Below, one piece after another: positions 40,212 to 49,294 of a stretch of 64,000 nt of DNA; within the stretch, counting starts at the first letter, position 1, and each line of letters begins with the position of its first letter. The stretch is from the NCBI GenBank assembly GCA_035279665.1, contig DATEHI010000011.1, forward strand, positions 62,001 through 126,000. Direction: 5' to 3'. This DNA is from CF-13 sp035279665. Lineage in GTDB: Bacteria > Chloroflexota > Dormibacteria > CF-121. Under the pieces are notes generated by a model. The model was not told where the DNA came from, did no database searches, and saw nothing but the letters and a program-made list of their open reading frames with translations. Position numbers and translations under genes: made by a program.

Positions 40212-41087
40212 TCAGCTTAAGGCGACGCTATCGAGGACCTGCTTGACGACCGGGGAATTGGCGTCGGCGGTAAAGAAGGAGAACTGGTAGTTGCGGCCCT
40301 TGGTGTGGACGTACACCGACGCCATGAACGGCCAGCCCTGATCGGGGCGGGCCCAGGCGGAGGTCACCTTGCAGGTATCGAGGGCGACCCTCGACACTTG
40401 CTCGGTGAGCGGCGTGTAGTTCCAAACTTGGACCGCGGTGGTGTGGTCGGCGACCGGCGCCATATCGGCGCGGAGCTGAGCCGGCAGGTGCACCGTGAGC
40501 GTGTCGGTGGAGCTCGTCTGCAGGACCAGGAATGGCAGGTCATCGCCGCTCTTTAAGACCGTGGTCGATGACGGATCGGACGAGGGGGTGACCTGATACC
40601 CCTGCGGCAGCATGAGGCTCCAGCCCACGCCGCTCGCCGCCTGGAGCGGCGTCACCGCGATCAGGTCCGAGCGCACCCATCCCGCCAGGGTCGCCGCCTT
40701 CACGTGGTACCAGACGTTTCCAGAGGCATCAGGGGCCCGCTGATCGGCCGTCGCCTGGGTGCCCTGCGAAAGGATGGCCAGCTGCCCGCTCGATGCGCTC
40801 GCTCCCGCGCGGAGCTTGGCGCCCAGCGGCTCGTTGACCCAAATCGTAAACGGCAACGCCGGCGGCGACGGCGGTGTTACGGTCGGTGCCGACTTGGGCA
40901 TCGGCAGGGATGCGGGACACGACGTCGGCGAGGCGTGCGGATCGATGGTGGGCGAGGCGGATAGTTGAGGTCGGCTCGCCACGGCGTGGGTCTTGTAGAG
41001 AGACGTTAGCGGCCCAGCCAGCAGGAAGGCCGCCACGGCGCCGATTGCCATCAGGGGAATTAGGCGGAGAGCCGACCTCATGCTCAT
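40212..41087 (-). CDS. Membrane-anchored SH3b-domain protein
   Basis: 291 residues. An N-terminal membrane helix or signal anchor (~9-29) leads to a Pro/Ser/Thr-rich linker (~38-78), an SH3b-like domain (~80-150: LGAKLRAGASASSGQLAILSQG ... WYHVKAATLAGWVRSDLIAV) and an uncharacterised C-terminal domain (~155-291). A homologue with the same order is at 58595-59431. Bacterial SH3 domains often bind cell wall. Twenty-four bases after rsmG on the same strand. Confidence 0.75.
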   Translation of the reverse strand: MSMRSALRLIPLMAIGAVAAFLLAGPLTSLYKTHAVASRPQLSASPTIDPHASPTSCPASLPMPKSAPTVTPPSPPALPFTIWVNEPLGAKLRAGASASSGQLAILSQGTQATADQRAPDASGNVWYHVKAATLAGWVRSDLIAVTPLQAASGVGWSLMLPQGYQVTPSSDPSSTTVLKSGDDLPFLVLQTSSTDTLTVHLPAQLRADMAPVADHTTAVQVWNYTPLTEQVSRVALDTCKVTSAWARPDQGWPFMASVYVHTKGRNYQFSFFTADANSPVVKQVLDSVALS

Positions 41088-41111
41088 GCAACGCCGCCCA
41101 AGCGCGGCGCG

Positions 41112-41741
41112 TTACGCGAGCGGCTTGCGTCCGGGCAGTCCAGTCCTTCGCGGAAAACGAGACGGCGTGGACGCGAGCTTTGGCACCACCATGAGCGCGC
41201 GGCCACTGGCGTCCACGCGCTCGAGGCGCGGCGGCCCCCCTCCCAGCAGGCGGGAAGCGGGCTCGAGCGCGACCGGGTCGAGGGGGCTGACCTGGGCAAC
41301 AAGATCTCCACCGGTTCTAACGAAGGGGAGAGCTAGCTCCAGCAGCACCTCCGGACGGGCAGCCGCCCGCGAGATCGCCCGATCGAATTGCTCCCGAAGC
41401 GCCGGCAGGTGGCCGAGCTCCTCCGCCCGGCCGGGGGCAACAACGACGTTCCTCAACTCTAACGCTCCGGCTACGTGTTCGAGAAAGGCGCATTTGCGGG
41501 CGTTCGCCTCGAGCAAGGTGAACTGCACCTGCGGCATGGCGATCGCCAGCGGGACGGCCGGCAGCCCCCCGCCACTCCCGATGTCGATCACCCTCGTGAT
41601 ACTCGTCCACGACGACCCAGCCAGGACGCCGGCGTCGGCAACCAGCGCCTCGACCTGGTCGAGCGTCCTCGCCCCGGTGAGGTTGATGCTCCGGTTCCAC
41701 TCGAGCAACAGTTGCGCGTACTGCTGAACTTTCGGGCGCAC
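41112..41741 (-). CDS. rsmG: 16S rRNA (guanine527-N7)-methyltransferase
   Basis: RsmG/GidB methylates G527 (E. coli numbering) of 16S rRNA. 209 residues from GTG 41741. Blocks: YAQLLLEWNRSINLTGARTLDQV (~7-29), the SAM-binding VIDIGSGGGLPAVPLAIAMPQVQFTLLEANARKCAFLEHVA (~48-88) and RAISRAAARPEVLLELALPFVRTGGDLVAQ. A long open frame upstream is ignored because it reads through fmdB antisense; the start is fixed by TATTGT six bases before GTG. It often lies near oriC beside gidA/parA, but here it is about 30 kb away. Confidence 0.94.
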   Translation of the reverse strand: MRPKVQQYAQLLLEWNRSINLTGARTLDQVEALVADAGVLAGSSWTSITRVIDIGSGGGLPAVPLAIAMPQVQFTLLEANARKCAFLEHVAGALELRNVVVAPGRAEELGHLPALREQFDRAISRAAARPEVLLELALPFVRTGGDLVAQVSPLDPVALEPASRLLGGGPPRLERVDASGRALMVVPKLASTPSRFPRRTGLPGRKPLA

Positions 41742-41746
41742 AACCT

Positions 41747-41753
41747 TACAATA
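41747..41753. promoter_or_regulatory. Shared bidirectional -10 between rsmG and fmdB-like gene
   Basis: Plus strand TACAAT (41747-41752) ends six bases before GTG 41759. Minus strand TATTGT (41753-41748) ends six bases before GTG 41741. The two hexamers overlap by five bases, giving a symmetric leaderless promoter only 17 bases wide between start codons. Confidence 0.6.
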
Positions 41754-41758
41754 TTGAC

Positions 41759-41977
41759 GTGCCGATCTACGAGTTCTCCTGCTTGAGTTGTCGCCACACG
41801 TTTGACGTCTTTGGCGGTTACGCCAGTCGTGACGATCGCCAGGTATGCCCGGAGTGCGAGAGCACCAACACCAAGGCCATGTTCTCCACCTTCGCAGTGG
41901 TGGGTACCAGCGAGGCGTCGGGCGAGTCGACCTCGGGTGGCTGTGCGTGCGGCGGCAGTTGCGCCTGCTCGAACTGA
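41759..41977 (+). CDS. FmdB-type zinc-ribbon protein with cysteine-rich tail
   Basis: 72 residues. PIYEFSCLSCRHTFDVFGG is the FmdB/CxxC_CXXC_SSSS family start; the zinc ribbon uses Cys8, Cys11, Cys30 and Cys33 (CPEC). After a Ser/Gly/Thr linker the tail ends CACGGSCACS, with four more cysteines (62, 64, 68, 70) that could hold a second metal. Function is unknown for the family; it is often called a regulatory protein. Leaderless GTG start shared with the divergent rsmG. Confidence 0.88.
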   Translation: MPIYEFSCLSCRHTFDVFGGYASRDDRQVCPECESTNTKAMFSTFAVVGTSEASGESTSGGCACGGSCACSN

Positions 41978-42018
41978 GCGCAAACAAGTAGACACCAGCC
42001 GCGGCTTTCCGGCATGAT

Positions 42019-42918
42019 GTGGCCGTGGAGTCCACTCCTGCGCCAATCCGCTTCCGGCCGAGGCAGCTGTCGGAGCTCCTCGATGAGGTCTTCCGACTCT
42101 ACCGGCGGCACTTCTCGCTCATCGTGGGCGTGGCCCTGCTGGTCGCCTTACCCGGGCTGGTATGGTCGCTTGCTACCGGTGTCTACCTGCTGAACTCCAA
42201 CTCGTACACCAACCTCTTTACAACCACCGGGACCTCGACGCCCGCGTTCAACAGCCAGCAGTTCTCGAATCTCGTCGGGACGTTTCTCCTCGGCGGGCTG
42301 GGCGCCCTCATCCTGTTGCCCTTCAGCGTGGGGGCCGTCTATCGAGCGGTCACCGACGTGGCATTGGGGCGGCCGGCGACCATTGGCGTGGTTCTCCGCG
42401 AGACGCTGGCGCGGTACTGGCCGCTGCTCGGCCTCATCGGCCTGGGAATCCTGCTCTTCATCGGCTGGATCATTGCCGAGGTCATCGGATTCCTTCTCCT
42501 GGTCATCCCCGGGCTCGCCGTGTTTTGCGCCGCTGTCTATTTAGCGGTGCGCTGGTCACTTGTGGTGGCGGCGATGATGGCCGAGGACGTCGGGCCGATT
42601 CGCGGCCTGGGACGCAGCTGGAACCTCGTCAGCGGTTCGTGGTGGCGGACGTTCGGCATCCTGCTGATCGTCGGGATCTTGCAGACCATCATTTCGTACG
42701 CGCTCCTTATCGTGTTCACCCTCTTCGCGGACATCTTCAGCAGTGGCGACTTTCGCGCCGCGCTTGTTTCGGTCGGCTCGACGCTGCTGAGTGCGCTGGT
42801 TTCTCCGATCACGACGATCGCCGTCGTCTTGCTGTACTTCGATCTGCGGGTTCGCAAGGAAGGCCTCGACCTGGACCAACTCGCGCAGCAAACCTCCCCG
42901 GGCCCTGCTCCGGCGTAA
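42019..42918 (+). CDS. Multi-pass membrane protein (GlpQ-membrane-domain-like)
   Basis: 299 residues with about six long hydrophobic helices. The N-terminal cytoplasmic start RPRQLSELLDEVFRLYRRHFSLI and the SVGAVYRAVTDVALGRP and RGLGRSWNLVSGSWWRTFGILL loops resemble the membrane domain seen in some glycerophosphodiesterase-like proteins. No catalytic domain is attached. GTG 42019 or GTG 42025; the latter is six bases after CATGAT. First gene of the DUF4129-MoxR-DUF58 run, and its end overlaps the next gene. Confidence 0.75.
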   Translation: MAVESTPAPIRFRPRQLSELLDEVFRLYRRHFSLIVGVALLVALPGLVWSLATGVYLLNSNSYTNLFTTTGTSTPAFNSQQFSNLVGTFLLGGLGALILLPFSVGAVYRAVTDVALGRPATIGVVLRETLARYWPLLGLIGLGILLFIGWIIAEVIGFLLLVIPGLAVFCAAVYLAVRWSLVVAAMMAEDVGPIRGLGRSWNLVSGSWWRTFGILLIVGILQTIISYALLIVFTLFADIFSSGDFRAALVSVGSTLLSALVSPITTIAVVLLYFDLRVRKEGLDLDQLAQQTSPGPAPA

Positions 42919-43810
42919 CAGCTGGCTTGCGCGCGGGGGGCCGCTCCTGGCGGCGCTCATCGTCGCGCTCGCGACCGCCATCCCCGCGGCGGCGACCCAG
43001 GCCGACGACTACACGAACGCCATCCACCGCGCGCTGACGTTGGTGCAGTTCGCCGAGCGCGGCGACACACCGTCGATCCTGCAGGCGCTCCAGGTGCTCG
43101 CCACCGCGCCCGGTCCAAGCCAGCCGGAAGTTCTCCACGACCTGGGTGCGCAGCCGCCCAATCTCACCGACGCCGACCAGCGGCTGCAGGCGCTGTACAC
43201 CGCGCTCCAGGCACGCGTCGACACGCCCGACTCCGAGCGAGCCAGTCAGCAGCTGAACAGCGTGCTCTCGATGCCGCGCTACGTCGGCTTGGCGTCTGGG
43301 CCGTCTCTGCTCGAGCGGATAGTCGGAGGGGTGATCACCGCGATTGGGAATTTCCTTCGCTGGCTGGGTGTCAACAACCTGCATCTCAACATCCCGATCT
43401 GGTTCTGGTTGGGGTTCGCCGCGCTGGTCATCCTGGGCATCATCGTCTGGCCGATTCGGAGCGTCCTGGGCCGCGGCGGGCGCGACGCCGTCCCGCGCTG
43501 GACACCATCGGCCGTCCGGCCATCCTTCGACTTCTTCGCGCAGGCCGACCGGTTGGCGGCGGCCGGTGACTTCCTTGGCGCGATTCAGGCGCTGGCCGGC
43601 GGGGTCACGGTCCGGATCAGCGGCGAGCGCGCCTGGGACCGAAGCCCGTACACGGTCCGCGAGCTGTTTGCGCGGACCGAGCAGCCGGAGCTCTTACGGC
43701 CGCTCCTGCGCTCGTTCGAGGAAGCGAGTTATGGCCATCGCCCACCCGATCGACCGATGTATGCGCAGGCTCTCGAGGCGGCAAAGCGATACCGGCGGGC
43801 CGCCGCGTGA
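42905..43810 (+). CDS. DUF4129 domain protein (exported, membrane-anchored)
   Basis: About 301 residues. Signal peptide (WLARGGPLLAALIVALATAIPAAA), an extracytoplasmic helical region (~35-150), a membrane helix (IPIWFWLGFAALVILGIIVWPI, ~165-186) and a cytoplasmic DUF4129 domain (AQADRLAAAGDFLGAIQALAGGV ... SFEEASYGHRPP). The start is a problem: the nearest in-frame standard start is GTG 42791, deep inside the previous gene. CTG 42905 gives a normal signal peptide and is my choice. Standard member of the MoxR-DUF58-DUF4350-DUF4129 cluster. Confidence 0.75.
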   Translation: MLRRNSWLARGGPLLAALIVALATAIPAAATQADDYTNAIHRALTLVQFAERGDTPSILQALQVLATAPGPSQPEVLHDLGAQPPNLTDADQRLQALYTALQARVDTPDSERASQQLNSVLSMPRYVGLASGPSLLERIVGGVITAIGNFLRWLGVNNLHLNIPIWFWLGFAALVILGIIVWPIRSVLGRGGRDAVPRWTPSAVRPSFDFFAQADRLAAAGDFLGAIQALAGGVTVRISGERAWDRSPYTVRELFARTEQPELLRPLLRSFEEASYGHRPPDRPMYAQALEAAKRYRRAAA

Positions 43811-44942
43811 GCCGCCGCCGCTGGATCCTGTTTGCCACCGTGATCGCCCTCATCGCGATCGTCGTGCTGCTGCGGGGCACCGCCACGGGCGACTCACCCG
43901 GGCACAGCTCGGCCAGTGACGCCGGTAACGGGACGTCGGCGCTCCGCCTCTATGCCGAGGCTCTCGGCCATGGCACAGGGTCCGTCGAAGGCGACTTCAG
44001 CCTTCCTTCCTCGCCCGCCCTGATGTTCATCTTCAGGCCGACGACAGGCTTCAGCAGCGCCGAGGCTCAACAGGTGGACACCTGGCTGAGAGCCGGCAAC
44101 GTCGTCGTCTATGCGACCGAAGCACGCGATCCTGACCTCGACGCCCAGTTCAGCCTCAATCTGTTGACCGGGAGCGTCGATGGCGCCGCCCACGCCGCGG
44201 CTCCCATCTTCGGCGGGGTCAGTACGCTGTCGGGCGCCTCGTCGGTCGTGCCCTTCAAGCCGTCGGCATCACAGGTGCCGTTGCTCCGAAACGCGAAGGG
44301 TGACGTGCTGGCCGTCCGCACCGCCGTGGGGTCCGGGCAGCTGATAGCGATGTCCGATCCGCTTGTGCTCTGCAATGGCTACCTTCGGTTGGCCGACAAC
44401 GGTCGTTTTGCCGCCGACCTGATCGCGCTCACGCCCAACGGCGGGCGTGTGCTCTTCGACGAGTTTCATCACGGTCAGATCGCCGGCAGCGTGCCGACGG
44501 CGACCGCCTGGGTGTTGACCCCCTGGGGCGCCGCGCTCGCGCTGGCGGTGCTCGTCATGATGGCGGGCGTTGCCCTGCGCGGCCGTGCCTTCGGGCCGCC
44601 CATTCCACTGCGCCAGGCCGCGGATCGCTCCAGTGCCGAGTACGCGGCCGCGGTGGGCAGCTTGCTGCATCGGACCGGGGCCCGTCGGGTTACGGTGGAG
44701 ACCTTGCTCACCGCGACTCGCCGTTCCGTCGCCGAGCGCGTTGGCGTCGGCAGCGCGACGCCGTCGTCGCAGCTCCTGGAAACCATTGCGCAACGCTCAC
44801 CCGCTGCCGCGAGCGCGTTATCTCGGGCCGAAGCCGAGCTTCCCTCCGCCGTAGCCTCAGAGGCCGCGGTGCTGGACATGGCCCGGCGGCTGCACGACCT
44901 TGCCTATCCACTGTCGACTGTCGAGAACCAAAAGGAGTCCGC

Positions 44943-44946
<4 letters not shown>
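43807..44946 (+). CDS. DUF4350 domain protein
   Basis: 379 residues. N-terminal membrane helix (RRRWILFATVIALIAIVVLLRG, ~3-24), an extracytoplasmic DUF4350 domain (SASDAGNGTSALRLYAEALGHG ... ALMFIFRPTTGFSSAEAQQVDTWLRAGNVVVYA), a second helix near ~235-260 (WVLTPWGAALALAVLVMMAGVAL) and a cytoplasmic helical C-terminus. GTG 43807 overlaps the DUF4129 stop (GTGA) and the 3' end overlaps moxR (ATGA), so three genes are translationally coupled. Role unknown, probably assembly of a membrane complex with MoxR. Confidence 0.85.
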
Positions 44947-45890
<944 letters not shown>

Positions 45891-45899
45891 GGTGCGCGC

Positions 45900-47216
45900 G
45901 TGACGCTGGTTCCGCAGCGGCGCCTATTGATTGCTCTCCTGCTCGGGACGGTCCCGATCCTGCTGATCATCGTGCATCCGGTATTTCTCATCGTGTTCCT
46001 TGGCTACTATGCGGCGTTGCTGGGATTCGCCATCGCCGATGCGGCGCGACTGCCGAAAAAGTCCGGCTTCATGGCGAGCCGCGTCCTGCCCCAGCCGTTC
46101 TCACTGGGTGAAGTGCAGTCGGTCCAGCTGCTGGTCGCCCACTCCGAGGCGGCCGGTCTACCCGCGGAGCTCGCCGACCACGTGCCCGCGGACTTGCAGC
46201 CAGATCGCCGGACCCTGACCGGGACCTTCGACCGGGAGGGTCTGCTGAGCGTGGAGTACACGGTGCAACCGCCGCATCGCGGCCGCTACGCGTTCGGACC
46301 GGTTGACCTCCGCTGCTGGCGGCGCGGAGGCTGGCTCGTCCGGCAGGTACGCATCAAGGCCGACGAGCCGGCTGCGGTCTATCCCGACGTGCTCGCCATC
46401 AAGCGCTACGAACTGATGCTGCGCCGCGGCATGCGGATCATGATGGGACTCCGGCGAGCCCGCCCGCCGGGGGCGACCACGGCATTCGCGGGCTTGCGCG
46501 ACTATCTCGCCGGAGATGACGTCCGGCGCATCAACTGGAAGGCGACGGCGCGGCGGGACAGCCCGGTGGTGATGGAAGTCGAGGCCGAGCGCGGCCAGCA
46601 GGCGATCATCGCGCTCGACTGCGGACGGTTGATGACCGCCCCGGCAGGATACCTGACCAAGCTGGATCATGCCGTAAACGCTGCACTGCTTCTGGCCTGG
46701 GTGGCGCAGAGCCAGGGCGACAAGGTCGGCATGCTGACCTTCAGCGACGGCGTGCGCCGCTTCGTGGCGCCGCAGCGCGGTCCCGCCCAGGTGACGCAGC
46801 TCAACAAGGTGCTCTATGACGTCAAGGCGGAGTACGCGGAGCCCGACTTTTCCGAAGCCTTCGCCCAGCTGGCCTTGCGGGTCAGCCGTCGCTCGCTGGT
46901 GGTCGTCCTGACCGACGTGCTCGACCCGGAGGCCTCGCGTGACCTGGTCGCCCACGCGATTCGCTTGAGCCGGCGCCACCTGGTGATGGTGGTGGCGATG
47001 TCCGACCCCGAGGTGCTGGCGGCACGCGACGCGCCCATCGAACGGGTTTCTCGCGCCTACGAGTGGGCAGCGGCCGAGGAGCTGCTGGCCGCCCGCCGGG
47101 CGAGCTTCGAGCAACTGCGCCAGGGCGGCGTCCTCGGGCTCGATGTCGAGGCCGGCCGGCTCAGCCCCTCGTTGGTCGAACGCTACCTGGAGCTCAAGGA
47201 GCGGGCGCTGCTCTAG
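45900..47216 (+). CDS. DUF58 (VWA-like) domain membrane protein
   Basis: 438 residues. Two N-terminal helices (~9-45) are followed by a beta-rich segment and the DUF58 core GLRDYLAGDDVRRINWKATARRDSPVVMEVEAERGQQ (~195-231). Then comes a VWA-like fold with IIALDCGRLM in place of the MIDAS DxSxS, so metal binding is doubtful. The usual partner of MoxR. GTG 45900 start, no clear ribosome site but nine bases after moxR, so probably coupled. Confidence 0.88.
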   Translation: MTLVPQRRLLIALLLGTVPILLIIVHPVFLIVFLGYYAALLGFAIADAARLPKKSGFMASRVLPQPFSLGEVQSVQLLVAHSEAAGLPAELADHVPADLQPDRRTLTGTFDREGLLSVEYTVQPPHRGRYAFGPVDLRCWRRGGWLVRQVRIKADEPAAVYPDVLAIKRYELMLRRGMRIMMGLRRARPPGATTAFAGLRDYLAGDDVRRINWKATARRDSPVVMEVEAERGQQAIIALDCGRLMTAPAGYLTKLDHAVNAALLLAWVAQSQGDKVGMLTFSDGVRRFVAPQRGPAQVTQLNKVLYDVKAEYAEPDFSEAFAQLALRVSRRSLVVVLTDVLDPEASRDLVAHAIRLSRRHLVMVVAMSDPEVLAARDAPIERVSRAYEWAAAEELLAARRASFEQLRQGGVLGLDVEAGRLSPSLVERYLELKERALL

Positions 47217-47222
47217 GTTGCC

Positions 47223-47248
47223 TGTAACGTCCAGCCCGCTCGGGCGTT
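47223..47248 (+). promoter_or_regulatory. ECF-sigma-type promoter candidate
   Basis: TGTAAC, 16-base spacer, CGTT: the AAC-N16-CGTT pattern of many ECF sigma promoters. It lies directly before the ECF sigma gene, as expected for autoregulation. Confidence 0.4.
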
Positions 47249-47792
47249 GTGCCGTGGGATTCCCAAACGGGAGGGCGCTCTGAAATCGCACGATCGGCCC
47301 TGGTTCGAACCCCTGGTAGTGGAGCTGGAGAACAACGCCCTTGGTTTCGCAATGACGCTCGTGCATGACCGGGAACAGGCGGAGGAGATCGTACAGGAGG
47401 CCTTCGCCAACGTCTGGGCAGCCAGGAACACGCCGCAGGAACGGGCGGAGTTCAAGCGCTGGCTCTACAAGGCCATCCTGAATCTCGCCCGCGACCAGGC
47501 CCGGCATCGCACCCGCTGGTCACTGCTGCGCTGGTGGGCACCGGTGCCGCCCAACCCCTTTGACGAGGTGGAGCGTCGTGCCGACGATGCCGCCCTCGTC
47601 GACGCCCTGCGACGGCTCGATCCGCGGGAGCGAGCGGCGATCCACCTCAGGTATTTCGAAGACCGTTCGTTCGCCGAGACCGCTGCCACCCTGGGCGTGC
47701 GCGAGAACAGCGCCCGGGTCATCGTTCACCGAGCGCTGGCAAAGCTGCGCCGCACGATGGGGTCCGTGACGGTGCGAGGAGTCGAGGCATGA
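47247..47792 (+). CDS. ECF-type RNA polymerase sigma factor
   Basis: 181 residues in the maximal frame (TTG 47247). Region 2: ALGFAMTLVHDREQAEEIVQEAFANVWAARN; region 4: DALRRLDPRERAAIHLRYFEDRSFAETAATLGVRENSARVIVHRALAKLRR. If the ECF-like promoter at 47223-47248 is real, the TTG lies at the promoter. Translation would then begin at CTG 47280, which has GGGAGGG just upstream and yields a normal ECF length of ~170. The stop overlaps the propeller gene (ATGA), the arrangement of sigma/anti-sigma pairs. Confidence 0.9.
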   Translation: MCRGIPKREGALKSHDRPWFEPLVVELENNALGFAMTLVHDREQAEEIVQEAFANVWAARNTPQERAEFKRWLYKAILNLARDQARHRTRWSLLRWWAPVPPNPFDEVERRADDAALVDALRRLDPRERAAIHLRYFEDRSFAETAATLGVRENSARVIVHRALAKLRRTMGSVTVRGVEA

Positions 47793-49294
47793 TCACCGAA
47801 GACCCGCAACTCGAGACGCGCCTCCGCCATTACGGATCCGTCCTTCGAAGTGGCACGCAGGTGAGCTCGGGATTGCATGCGCAAATCATCGAGCGGCTCG
47901 ATCGTCGTCAGCCGGCTCGTCCGCATCGCCTCGCGATGCAGCTGGCGCTCACCGCGGCGATGCTCCTAGTAGCGGTTGGTGGGGTGGTGCTGGTGCAGCG
48001 CGTGCGCGCCGATGAGCTGGCGAAGGCCGAGCCCCGCGTGTCCCTGGTGAGTCCCGCCGACGGAGCCACCGACGTGCCGATCAATGGTGAGTTCCGAGTT
48101 ACCTTTGCCAGGCGCCCGGCAACGCTGCCGGAGCTGACGCATTCGCCTGCAGATGGCAGCCAGGCGGCGCCGCGATGGGATGGCTCAACCCTGGTGGTCG
48201 GCTACACCGGCCTCCACACCAGGCAGCGTTACCAGGTCGTGCTGCTGTCGGACTATACGAGCGGGTTCGGCGGCAAGGGCCAGGTCGAGAAGCGCTGGAG
48301 CTTTGTAACGGAGCTTGGACCTCCCGCGGCCGGCATCCCGCTCATCTGGTACTCGACAGCGTCGCCCTACGGAGCCAAGCCGCAAGCCGGCCCGTGGTTC
48401 GCCCTCGACTGGAACGGCACGGTGGTCGGGAAACTCAACCCGAGTGGCGGCATCAACCAGTCACCGGACGGCTCACGCCTGGATATGGCGGGCGTGGGCT
48501 ACGCCGACCAGGCCGGACAGCCCGTTGCGGCGGTTCGCCTCAACAACAAGGGAGGTCCAGGGTGGTCAGACGACAGCCGGCACTTCTGCCTGGTGGGCAC
48601 TGCCAGCGGCGCCGTACCAGCCGGCAACTACGAACCGGCGTGGCTGTTCGCCGGGCCCATCGAGGGCCCACTGCGTCGGGTCGCCCAGTTCGGCCAGTTC
48701 GGCGGGCAGGTCGGCGCAGGGCCGATCGCCTGCAGTTTCCAGAACGATCGTGCCGTCGTCGTCCAGACCGTGATCATGGGCGCTTCGGATGTGTGGGTGT
48801 TCAAACTGTCGACCGGTGCGCTTCTCTACCATCGGCAGTATTCGAACCAACAGACACCGTTCATTCGCGCGTCGCACGATGGCCAGTACCTGGCTGAGCA
48901 GACGGCGGCGGCGTCGAACGGCGCAGGTCCTCAGGGTTTTGGCGCCACCGTGATTCGCCGAGTCTCCGACGGTCACGAAGTCGCGCGGCTCGACAACCAG
49001 ACCGTGGTCGCCTTCTCCTGGGATGGCTCGCGAGTGGTCACGATGCCGGCGATTGGGACGTCGGCTCCCAACGAGGCGCGACTCGTCGACTGGCAGAGCG
49101 GAAAGGTGCTGTGGCGGCTCCCTGGGCCAACGACTGCCGGCACCGCCGTCTACGCCCTTCCCCATCCGAATGGAGCAGACCTCGTCGTCGGCATCGGTCC
49201 CCAGAGCGCGGACGGCATCGATGAGCTCTGGTTGGTCGATGCCAATGGCACTGCGAGGCGGATCGCCAAGGGTCCGCTCTGGATTAGTTTCTAG
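47789..49294 (+). CDS. Membrane-anchored Ig-like plus beta-propeller protein, candidate anti-sigma factor
   Basis: 501 residues. A cytoplasmic N-terminus of ~50 residues (ITEDPQLETRLRHYGSVLRSGTQVSSGLHAQIIERLDRR) precedes one membrane helix (~51-72). Outside are an Ig-like Big_5 domain (PRVSLVSPADGATDVPINGEFRVTF, ~83-175) and a TolB-like propeller. Translational coupling to the sigma gene and this topology fit an anti-sigma sensor, although no zinc HxxxCxxC motif is present. The extracellular part resembles the lipoprotein at 27010-28701. Function as anti-sigma is inference. Confidence 0.78.
   Translation: MITEDPQLETRLRHYGSVLRSGTQVSSGLHAQIIERLDRRQPARPHRLAMQLALTAAMLLVAVGGVVLVQRVRADELAKAEPRVSLVSPADGATDVPINGEFRVTFARRPATLPELTHSPADGSQAAPRWDGSTLVVGYTGLHTRQRYQVVLLSDYTSGFGGKGQVEKRWSFVTELGPPAAGIPLIWYSTASPYGAKPQAGPWFALDWNGTVVGKLNPSGGINQSPDGSRLDMAGVGYADQAGQPVAAVRLNNKGGPGWSDDSRHFCLVGTASGAVPAGNYEPAWLFAGPIEGPLRRVAQFGQFGGQVGAGPIACSFQNDRAVVVQTVIMGASDVWVFKLSTGALLYHRQYSNQQTPFIRASHDGQYLAEQTAAASNGAGPQGFGATVIRRVSDGHEVARLDNQTVVAFSWDGSRVVTMPAIGTSAPNEARLVDWQSGKVLWRLPGPTTAGTAVYALPHPNGADLVVGIGPQSADGIDELWLVDANGTARRIAKGPLWISF

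Noticed and set aside
47302..47311. GGTTCGAACC, like a tRNA T-arm
   Set aside because: Lies in the sigma gene (codons for WFEP); no acceptor stem or anticodon arm around it.
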